From: Merluccius polli
Taxonomy: Eukaryota; Chordata; Actinopteri; Gadiformes; Merlucciidae
Assembly (NCBI GenBank): GCA_030340625.1
Contig: JAOPHQ010006539.1
Span: forward strand, 187,501-251,500
DNA: 64,000 nt
Direction: 5' to 3'
This document shows, piece by piece, positions 1 through 11,500 of this stretch; the stretch's first letter is position 1; the number at the start of each line of letters is the position of its first letter. The notes under the pieces are model-generated. The model was not told where the DNA came from, did not search any database, and saw only the letters and a list, made by a program, of their open reading frames with translations. Made by a program: the position numbers and the translations under genes.

Positions 1-184
1 CCCAGCCAGAGAAGTTTTGACCAATGAGATAGAGCCAAACACAGAAAGAAAGATTAAGTAATTTCACTGATGAGATGTTTTAATTAGGAACCACAAAGAA
101 ATTACAATTTCTTTCATTACCCACACAGGGACTCTTTGGCATCGTGTATTGCCACACACACTGCTGGTATATTGAGAATTATGT

Positions 185-880
185 TATGGTTATGGTGTTA
201 ATGTAATGGTTACTACTAGTTGGTATGGTTATGTTATGGTTATAGCGTTGATGTAATGGTTACTACTAGTTGGTGTTATTATGTTATGGACGGTTATTGT
301 GTTAATGTAATGGTTACTACTAGTTGGTATTATTATGTTATGGACGGTTATTGTGTTAATGTAATGGTTACTACTAGTTGGTATTATTATGTTATGGATG
401 GTTATTGTGTTAATGTAATGGTTACTACTAGTTGGTATTATTATGTTATGGATGGTTATTGTGTTAATGTAATGGTTACTACTAGTTGGTATAGTTATGT
501 TATGGTTATGGTGTTAATGTAATGGTAGTTGATATGGTTATGTTATGTTGTTAATGTGATGGTTAGTTGGTATGGTTATGTTATGGTGTTAATTTAATGG
601 TTACTACTAGTTGTTATTATTATGTTATGGTTATGGTGTTAATATAATGGTAGTTTGTATGGTTATGTTATGGTTATGGTGTTAATGTAATGGTTGCTAC
701 TAGTTGGAATTATTATGTTATGATTATGGTGTTAATGTAATGGTTACTACTAGTTGGAATTATTATGTTATGGTTATGGTGTTAATGTAATAGTTGGTAT
801 GGTTATGTTATGGTTATGGTATTAATGTAATGGTTACTACTAGTTGGTATGGTGATGTTATGATTATGGTGAATATTACT
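185..880. repeat. Minisatellite, 54-bp unit
   Basis: Tandem copies built on gttaatgtaatggttactac, then tagttggta and ttattatgttatgg. The middle copies repeat every 54 bp (18 codons), while flanking copies are shortened and diverged. The 100-codon open frame across it is a by-product of the unit being a multiple of three. Confidence 0.9.
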
Positions 881-1045
881 TGTGGTTGCACCACTTTTTG
901 CAGTATGTCAATTCAATAGTCAAATTAAGTTTTGTAGGAAAGGCAAGTTTATTTATATCGGACACGTAATGAATTTGAAAGCTGATGCCAAATTAAAATG
1001 TAAATGACACATACTCATCTGGTCAGTACAGGTTTGGCACACTAG

Positions 1046-1046
<1 letters not shown>

Positions 1047-1111
<65 letters not shown>
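1047..1111. repeat. (TA)n microsatellite
   Basis: About 32 uninterrupted TA dinucleotides. Confidence 0.97.
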
Positions 1112-1115
<4 letters not shown>

Positions 1116-1369
1116 AACTGAGTGCTGCTGAGAATAGTAAGGATCACTCTTCCTTGAGGAGACAGAAACACATTTAAACAAGCAAACATGTATTAGCCAT
1201 TTTGTTTTCTTTTTTATGATGGTTGTCATGGACACATGGGGTTTTGATGCAGTTGGAAGATAGAAAATGTATCTGCCAAACCATCTCCCTCTAACATAAG
1301 GCAGCTCATGCACTTAGTCCTTTACAAAAAAGGAACCACACTAAAGGTGATGTCATCGCAGAGATAAAG

Positions 1370-1841
1370 AGAAAGAGAAAGAGAGAGAGAGAGAGTTGCT
1401 ATGGTGACAGGAAGAAGGCGGTCACCATTTTTCCCCAGCTGGGCGGGGTGCTTCGGTAAATAATGCTTGTGTGTGCACACGCACGCATGCAGGCACACAT
1501 GTATATATATATATGTATATATTTCATGTGTATATACATGAAAAGGCATAGAATACATAAAATGACAGAAATGTTAGACTAGCTAAAGCAGCTCTGCAGG
1601 CTTATGCTGTGTATCTCTGGTTTGTCTTCCGGCCATTGAAAAACCCTTTAATTTGCATTACCAACCTCATGTATCAGCTGTGTCTGTGCAACCATGTGTC
1701 TGTGCGTGTGTGCAAAAATGTGTGTTTGTGTGTCGATGTGAATGCGTGTGGAATGGAAGAATGGAAGAATCAAAGTGGAAACTGTTTTGAACAATATACG
1801 GACGGTGTCTGTTAAGTACGATACCTTTGTATCTGTGTGTG

Positions 1842-1888
<47 letters not shown>

Positions 1889-1970
1889 TCGCATATGTGT
1901 TCCCGCTTCGAATTACCTCATCGCAGCTCCAAGTTGATCAGGTTGATCCAGAGCTGTTTCTTTATAAATA
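1370..1970. repeat. Simple-repeat cluster (GA, TA, GT)
   Basis: A short GA tract near 1374-1395, TA/CA words near 1470-1545 and a long interrupted GT tract (1838-1884). No gene is supported between 881 and 2165. Confidence 0.85.
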
Positions 1971-2165
1971 GTTAAACACAGGTTATTACAGTAAACGCTA
2001 CTGTTACAGCCCAATACCGACGTATGCATCTATTCCATTATATGTCACTACAAACAGCCTTTCTGTGGTGTTATAATACCGTATTTGCAAAGTTGTCAAA
2101 TTGGCATTTAATTACAACAGTTGTCTTTCTAACTTTTCTCTTTTTCTTTATCTTTTTCTGGGTAG

Positions 2166-2342
2166 ATCTGATGGCTGAAAAGGAAGAGAAATCCATTGGC
2201 GAAGAGGGAGAGGACGAGGCAGACCTCAACTACACCCCACCTGCCATTAAGTCTCTGCAAGAGATCAAGGAACTGGACAAGGAAGACGAGAGTCTGAACA
2301 AATACAAGCAGACTTTGCTCGGGGCGGTACCCATTGTGGCAG
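2166..2342 (+). CDS. arhgdig: arhgdig first coding exon (residues 1-57)
   Basis: The exon follows a long T-rich tract ending in gggtag, so the ATG at 2171 lies 5 nt into an exon and a noncoding exon must lie upstream. It encodes the acidic arm, then NYTPPAIKSLQEIKELDKED, the conserved helix that contacts Rho switch regions. The donor is gcag/gtacta, phase 1. The same frame is open upstream and would add a hydrophobic stretch, but that is the pyrimidine tract of the acceptor, so I do not include it. Confidence 0.9.
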
Positions 2343-3137
2343 GTACTATACACATGGCTTTAAACATGGCTTAACACATGGCTTTACACTTGGCTTTAGA
2401 CATGGCTTTAGACATGGCTTTACACATCTGTAGCCCTAACCCTAACCCTAACCCCACTTGGCTTTAGACATGGCTTTACACATCTGTAGCCCTAACCCTA
2501 ACCCTAACCCCACTTGGCTTTAGACATGGCTTTACACATCTGTAGCCCTAACCCTAACCCTAACCCCACTTGGCTTTAGACATGGCTTTACACATGGCTT
2601 TAGACATGGCTTTACACATCTGTAGCCCTAACCCTAACCCTAACCCCACTTGGCTTTAGACATGGCTTTACACATGGGTTTGGTGCAGTTCAGGGGGAGG
2701 ATCTAGAAATGATACAATCATACATTACACGTGCCCAGAAAGGACAGGAAACGTTATCGCGATATCAAACAATATAAGTTACTATCCAGATATGTATGAA
2801 TGTCCAGCAAACACAAACAAGAGAGAGTTTATGGATATAAATATGTGGTTTCATGTGTACTTCAAGTCCTCTGCCCCCTTCCTAAACAAAGTGCATTGTT
2901 GTTTTTTTGCACAAAAAATATGGATTTAGCAGACCTAATTTAACACTACAGCAGCCTGTGTAGCTCTTACTCAATAGAACAACATGGTGCATGAATATAT
3001 CCACACAAATATACTCACACACACACACAAACCCCCCCTCCCACACACACTCACACACACATACACATGCACGCAAGCGCACACACACCCACAAACTCCC
3101 CCTCCCACAAACACACACACACATACACGCACGCATG

Positions 3138-3179
<42 letters not shown>

Positions 3180-4519
3180 TACATTTTAGATGAGAGCTGC
3201 TTGTCTCAGCATCCCCATGACACCATGGGAGCTGATATTAGTAAAATAGCTCAGACACTCATGCGACACTCTCGAGTCAATACATGTACAACTAAATCAG
3301 TTCACCACAATCACACACAGTGTTGGCCTCCAGCTACACTAAAAATACATTAAATGATCAAAGGATTTTCTCATTGTATCTGGAAGCATACAACCCATGT
3401 TCACATGAAATTATACATTTATGTCTGTCTATATATGTATCTATTATTTATATTTTTCTAATCGCTTTGAAAAACAAAGACTTTTCAACATTTCAACATT
3501 AAACTCAACAAAAATTGTGTTGAAATAAAATACAATAGAATCAAATGAATGCAGGAGGCAACAACAAGTAACCAGTAAGGTTTTTCTTTCTTTTAACTCT
3601 CTCCTCAGATCCCTCCCTTCCCAACGTCCAGGTGACCCGACTGACCCTCATGTGTGAGCAGGCCCCAGGGCCCATTACCATGGACCTCACAGGTAGTCCA
3701 ATACACTACACCTCCTTCACACTCTGCACTTAACCAGTTTGAACCACTTTTAATGCCTCCTTTAAGTCAGCTTTATTTTTCACTTGTTATCGTCATCAAA
3801 TTCATGGCTGTGGATTATTGAATGTCACACAAAACCATGACAACCAGCATGTTGATGGCTAATGGTGGGAGACAGGTTGCCAAATAACATGTTTGATTCA
3901 TCACTTTCTTTTGAGATATTGATTTCTTACTTTAAAACTGACCTACCCTTTGTGGTTGTTATTGTCACAAATATTTAGAAAGGATGTTGTAATACAACAT
4001 GAAAATTACAATATCGTCACACTCTACCTGGTTGTGAAGCAGGTAGTATGGAGCACAATGGAAGTTTTATCAAGTCAAGTTTTGCAGATATGGCAGCTCG
4101 GATGATAAAGTACTTTTGTTAAGTACGTTTTATAAGTAGCTTTTCAAATGTAGATTTCTCTCCAAAATGTTAGCCATTAGAATCATATGATAGCAGCAGC
4201 TTTAGCAACACAGGACAATGTGAAAAATCTCCAGAAGAAGACAGAAACAATTCCTCCACACCCATCTTTGCCCTCTCCCCAGTGGAGATATAGGTGGATT
4301 GAAGTAGTTGGGCTGAGAAACAGAACCAGGCTAAAAGTGCACTGGCTTCTAAAAAATGTGCATGGCAGACTTAAAGGGATGGCCTTCTGTTATACTCGCT
4401 ATTAGGCATCCTGTGTTTCTTAAAACAAGGTTAGGTTTAGGAGAGAAAGAGAGTAAGAAGGCTGTTTGCTTTGCTTGCTTCGAGATACACACTGACAAAG
4501 GGGGAGAGCGAATCGAGAG

Positions 4520-4574
<55 letters not shown>

Positions 4575-7500
4575 TGCGTGCTGCGCATGGAAATCAGGTA
4601 TAAATGCCCGTGGCTCCTTGAAAATGATGTCATCCCTCAAGCGATCAACAAGGAGAGACAAAGGTGGGGAAGGATTGAGTGGCGTGTGTTTGTGTGTGTG
4701 TGCAGATGACTTTTCTGCTTGGGTGTGTCTGATAGACAGGGCAAAAATGTCTCTGGCTTTGTCAGTGCTATGTCCTTGTGTGAGTGTTTCTTTGCTTAAG
4801 CAGAGATTTACTCATATGCAGATTATTTATTGTGCCTATACTATTATACTTATTATTATAAACACATATCATATACAAGACATTTCCTAAATACACACAC
4901 ACACATGTGCACACAGACACACACACTATGCCGTCAGGATCGTGTCATATTACGTGCGAACAAATCAACTGAACGTGTCACACCCGCGTGCTTTGACGCC
5001 TGTGCAGCAGACAGCGCCTGACGTGTAATGTAGTTTCCTCATTGACTTATAATAGTCCCCCGTTCACGCGCACGTTCACGCGTGATGATTGCTGCACGCC
5101 GGTAGTCACACTACGCGTAGTGACTACGTGTAACATTCATGCGTTTTTGGCGAACGCACGCATTAACGCTCGCATGAAGATAATTGAACATTTTTGTCAG
5201 GCGCTCACACGCACGCGGAAACGACGTGCGCAAACTCTGTCACGCGTAACAAGAAGCTGCGTACGTATGAAGCAGCGTGCGCACGTCTGCCTGTCACTGT
5301 TTGACAAATGTTATTACGCGTTCACACAGACGTGCGGTCGCATATTCTGATGCTGCGCGGCCGGAAGTTGATCTGCACGGTGCGCACACTACGCGTCACA
5401 TGAACGTGTAGTGTAGTTGTTCTGTGTTCCATTTTCATCCAGTAGATGGTGCAGTCGATCCAATGCGAGATAGACATGGGTGGATGACGTGACATGGCAG
5501 TTTTGCTAGGATGGTGACAATCATCTCTCTCTGACCAAGAGGATTCCTCTTTAAATCAGGACTGTCCACACATACCCAGACAAAGATAAACACCTACACC
5601 TCACAGAACTCTGTAACAGGTACAACACAACCCTCACAGGACAATTTGAGGTAAAGCACATACCTACTGCACAGAGATCTTATAAGAGTTAACACAAGCT
5701 GTAAGGGGCATTTTTTTATTGACATTTTTCCAGCAGACACTGTTTTTATTTTGTAACTTAGAATATCTTTGTCTTGTTTATCTGGGGCGTCTAGCAGCAT
5801 TCATGTTGACACTGTCTAAATAAATAATGAAAAAAAAACGAAAAATGAAAAATCAACATGGTATCATGTTTTCCACATGCTGTAAATAAAGGTTTATCAC
5901 ACTATAGGTCTTAAAATGTGAAAATGGTTAACAGTTGAGAGATTTCAAAATGTAATCAAAATGTAATCAAATGTAATTAGTTACATTACTTTGAGAAAGT
6001 AATTGAAATAGTTACACTACTATTACTTTTCAACAGAGTAACTTGTAATTATAACCAACTACATTTCCAAAGTAATCTTCCCAATCTTGCTAACAGGACA
6101 TAGACAATCTCAGACTAATCTCTCTTCTTCCAATGACAACCTGCACCTCTCGGGTAGCCCTAACATATAAGTCCACCCCAAAACATGGGCTTGGCTGAAG
6201 AGGGTTAATGGTCTCCTGGAGTCTGGCCTCAATCGCTGCCTGAAGTGATGCGTCAGCCTCGGGGACTGGATTTGAAGGATCGACAGTACCTACAGGTCCA
6301 CCCCAGTCAATGCCATATGTGTGATCATCAACCTGTCATGAAATAAGATTTCAAATGTTAGATTTAGTTTGGTCTACACATGGTCTGAATATACTAAAGA
6401 GAGGTGAATATAGGTGATTGAGAGATGGTCACTGGACCAGGCTTGTTGACTCTCTTTTTACATTTTCTGTAATGAGTGTTACAGAATGTGTGTTATTAAG
6501 TGTTCTTGCAGCTACATTTTGTTTTGACATTATTACAAACTGCTGTCCTCCAGTCTGTTCTGAGGTCTCTTCTTTCATTATGTCCTGAGGTAGTTCTGAC
6601 TTTCTCCTCCCACAGCATTAACCCTCTCTTGGCGGGTTTAACTAAACCAAGGGACAGCTCAGTGCCATGCCATGGGGGGGGGTTATTGATTATTATAACA
6701 ATAACATTGCCATAATAATTATAGAATCATCACACTCATCCTTACTCTTCGATCAGTATTTTTATTGGTACTCATGTCATAAGTCTGCCCAACAACAAAG
6801 TACTGTTACCATTGCTATGATTGCTATCAATTTTATTACAAATGACTACAGCTGCTCCGGTTAGCATCCGCCACAAACACCGTCTTCCCAGCTGACTATA
6901 ACTCCAGACTCTACTTTTAAACTTACACAACACAAATGACCATCTTTCCCAGTCACCTTTTATTTCTCCTTCTCCTTCTTCTCCTTCTCCTTCTCCTTCT
7001 TCTTCTTCTTTTGAATTTCCGGTCCGGCAGGCAAAGTATGGCTCAATGCTGCCTCCCCTGGTTGACTAAAATGAAAAGGTCACTACACTACACGTTCATG
7101 TGACGCGTAGTGTGCGCGCCGTGCAGATCAACTTCCGGCCGCGCAGCATCAGAATCTGCGACCGCACGTCTGTGTGAACGCGTAACAACATTTGTCAAAC
7201 AGTGACAGGCAGACGTGCGCACGCTGCTTCATACGTACGCAGCTTCTTGTTACGCGTGAAATACAATCTGCGTGTAACAACGCACGCACACACGCATGCA
7301 TAACAAAGTAACCATGCGTGCACACACACGTTGCTGCGCATCTTTCCAAGTGTTTTGACTTCGATTTCACCCCATACACACACATGCACACATACACGCG
7401 CATACATACACATACACACATACACACACAGGGGTGATAGGAAAGAGAAAGTGACAGTCAGAGAGGAAAGAGAAGTAAACAGAGATAAGGGAGAAGAGTG

Positions 7501-8534
7501 TGCTGGAAATATTTGACCCAACATCTTCAAATATTTGACCCAACAACTATAAAAGCCAGCAGTATATTTGACGCAAAAGCAGTCTGGCATGATGCCCACA
7601 AGTCACACACACGCACATACAATAACTGCTGTGTGTTTAATCCAATGGCTAAATGCGCTACAAATAATGTTAACATTTACATAGTTAATTGTTGCAAGTT
7701 AACCAGTCTTCACATGTATCAGTGAAACGACCCAATAAGCCCATTATCAGGACGTCTAAAACAGCAAAAGTGTACGTTCAAGACAAACAACATAAATGTT
7801 GCTAAAATAATTTTGTATTTCAACGAACATATATAATGAAATACACAACTGCTTGAGTTACCTAGTCATACTTTTACTTTGCGTAAGTGCTTGGGATTCT
7901 GAGTAATAGTAACCATAATCCATAACTCATAGGTAATGATAGGTTGTTTGGTCTGTTAGGTCAAACTAATCTCTCAATTTCTTTTTGCGAGAACCCATTC
8001 ATCATGAATGGCAGTGAATGGTGCTCAGTAAGGTAGGATGACAGCAATACATTTTACAGACACCAATGCACGCTTACTTTATTAAGCAGAACAAACTTTA
8101 AGAACTTTGTTATCTATATTCAGTATTTACATTTAAATCACAACTACTCATTGTGTACATGTATATATTTTCTGTGTTTATTTGTTGTAGTTTTAACATT
8201 TTATAATCATAAAGAACTAATGACAACAAGTATTATTTACAGACAGTATGATTCGAAAAACATATAAAATGGTAAAGAAAACCATCTACCCTCACAAACC
8301 CAGAGAGTAGGCAGCGATGTAATGGACCTGCTGTATCATGTTGCAGTGTGATAGCCAGACAGCTCCAGCATGCAGCATGGAATGCATTTAGCATTGCTGA
8401 GCCAACGCATTACAGACCTCATTATACACAATGTACATTGTTAACAGCCCTGCATGCTCCTCTAAGTCATGGTCTACACTTTACTGGATAACTGTGTGCG
8501 CACGTGTGTATGAGGGGGCGTTAGACCTAAAACC

Positions 8535-8582
<48 letters not shown>

Positions 8583-11500
8583 AAGAGAGAAAGAGCAACT
8601 CGGTTAGTCAAAAAAATATTATTACAGAGAGAACGCTGTGTACGACAAAAAGAAGGAAAATTAAAACTGCAAGCAGAAAGGTATTCACAGCCCACACACA
8701 CCGCCAATCCCAGCAACTGCCCTTTTCAGTGATTGGCAGGGGCACGTCACTCGGGGGCAATGCGAATCCGAGTGATGGTTTGAGAGTAAATGCCATTTAT
8801 GTGTGATTTTGAGCACTTTAGCACTTAGCGTAGCATTTATTTAAAATGGACACTGACATAATTTTTCAAGCTATTGACACCAAATGTAGTACGGTTGTTA
8901 AGGGGCGTGGCCTCTATGTTCCTACCTAGGTCCTGGGACCTTCTGAAGCAGACTTGTGATTGATAGAATAATGACGCTAATGTAAAGAATTGGATTCCAG
9001 TGTAACATTTAGTATTTTATCAAAATTTCAAATGAGTTTCTGAGTCAGGCATGTCCATAGAGCATGTTTACCAATTTGGTGTCATTTGGACCTGTGGTTA
9101 TTTAGAAGATTTTTTATGTTTTCCCAAAAATTTCACTGTACAGAAAAATAAACCCAGACATACCTTATGGGTCCGAGAGGCAAAAATGTTCAGCATTTTA
9201 TAAGGCCTCCACTCCAAGCAGTGCCTCCTCCACTCCAGGTGCCCACAGCACCTCCCCTACTCCAGGCCCCTGTACCTCCACTACTCCAAGTGGCCCCTCC
9301 TCAGTATCATAGTCAAGTATCATATCCTGTTAGACCATCTTAAGCTACCCTCTTAAGCTACCCTCGGCACGGCATATTGTGTTTGCCTATGCTCATGACC
9401 CACAGCCTTATACTAAGTCCTTAGCTGCTCTAGACCAACAGTATGGACAGCCCCACCATTTAGCCTTGAAAGAGATAACTAGAATAATAAATCTCCCAAA
9501 AGTTCAACCTGGTGATTCAAAAGCTTTTCACAACAGCAGTTAGAGTTCAATCCCTAGTAGCAATGCTGCATTTGTGAGAGTGAGGGAGCAGATGAGCTAG
9601 CCTGTTACTCTCATGTACAACATCTCCTTAGTAAGCTGCCGGCTGATTCAGTAGCCAACTTCTTACGTTATACCTGTTCAGCTCGGCCAGGAACCCACTA
9701 CACCCTGGTGGATTTTGCTGCATGACTCCAGGGTGAAGTGTCAGTCTGTGGCCACTCAAGTAAGACATCTGACACCTGAAACCTCCATTTAAACCAGGAG
9801 GTTAGCACTGAGGTCTCCCCCACAACAGCCATCCATACTGCACTGTACCAACAATAACCTCCCTCTCCCATCCCCTTCAGGAAAACTGAGGACTAAACCC
9901 AGAGCATGCCAATACTGCAACTCACTTGACCATTCAATAATCAAGTGCAAAGAGCTGAAGGATCTGAGGACAGAGAATGTAATAGCTTGGATTAAGCAGA
10001 AGAGGAGATGTTGGAGGTGTGCAGGACCACATATGGCAATGAACGGCAATTTGAAAAAGCCATGCCCCCTTTGCAATGGGAAAAACCTGGGCATTCTCCA
10101 TCACGTGAACCAAAGAAAGACGGACTCCAAGGTCCTATATCTGAATCAAAATGATCCTACAGAATAAACACCACACTTTAGATGCCTATGCCATTTTAGA
10201 TGATTGTTCTTAGCCCACAATGCTCCTGCCAGCAGCCTGTAATCAGCTGGGGCTTGAAGGGTCTTGAGAACAGCTGGTAGTACGCACAATTAGACAAAAA
10301 ACTGAAGCCTTAGATGGAGCTTCGGTCAGTTTTCAGATTTCACCCTCCATAAATCCACAGAAGACATTCCTCATTAAAGATGCATTCACCTCTGACAAGC
10401 TATCACTTGTAGACCAGAGTTGTCCAGTGGATAAGGTCCAAAAACGTTAATGCCACCTACAGGGCCTTCCCCTTCATTCCTTCTCTAAGGTGCAGCCTCT
10501 TCTTTTGATAGGCATAACTCTCACCTCATCATTCCAACAGAGAGTCTGCTTAGGTCCACCAGGGGCAGCAGTAGCCCTCCACACCCAGCTAGGTTGGACA
10601 CTTCAAGGGCCAAACTTTCTCAAGGAGCATTCAGATGCCACCCAAGCAGCAATGCATTTGCTGCTTGGGTTGGATTCAGACATCAGGTGGATAAATTATG
10701 GCAGATATACTGTATATTCTCCCCTTTAAAAACGAGAAACTAATCACAAGATCCAAACAGGACAAGGAGGCCATGAAATTGCTGGAAGCCAAAACCGTCA
10801 GAGTAAAGATTGATGGGACCGAACACTATGCTATACCTCTCCTTCGTATCCACGATGGCCCAAACCTACAAGCACCCAAGGAGTCAGTTATGCCCCTCCT
10901 GCGTCAGACCAAACGCCACCTAATAAAAAACTCAGTTAGTCCAAACCTACACTAAAGAAATTGATAAGTTGGTGCAGGCAGGTTATGTAGTCAAACTAAC
11001 TACAGAGCAGATATCTAACTCATTAGAGTCCTGGTACATTCCCCATCCCATTGTAGAGCACAATGGAAATGGAAATGGAAAACACCGGAAAACACAGCAT
11101 ATCTCTTATCAAGGCCAAGCTTTGAATGACCAACTCCTCCCAGGACCCATACTAGGCCCATCACTGCTGGGCATGCTGCTCCGCCTCCAAGAACACAAAG
11201 TGGCAATCAGTGGGAACATTAAGTCAATGTTCCACCAGATAAGACTCCTATCAGAAGACAGGCCACTGTTAAAATTCCTGTGGTGTGACCTAAAAAGAGA
11301 GGACCCTCCAGAGGTGTATGAGTGGCAAGTACTGCCATTTGGCACAACCTGCAGCCCCTGCTGTGCTATATATGCTGTGCAAAGACATGCACAAGCCTAT
11401 CAAGAGCACAGCAAAAATGTTGCAGCAACAGTCCTTCAGTCCTTTTATGTGGATGTTGTGTTCTTTGAGGAAGAAGGCCGCCGACACAGGATCGCTTTTA

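Noticed and set aside
220..522. 100-codon repetitive ORF (MVTTSWYYYVMDGYCVN repeats)
   Set aside because: The 54-bp minisatellite unit is a multiple of three, so any open frame stays open. No homology or splice context.
185..880. CRISPR-like array
   Set aside because: Units are contiguous and diverge by drift; there are no unique spacers, and the DNA is vertebrate.
2024..2170. In-frame N-terminal extension of the RhoGDI with a hydrophobic segment
   Set aside because: The hydrophobic residues are encoded by the T-rich tract and acceptor (tttttctgggtag) before the exon. It is intron sequence that happens to be open.
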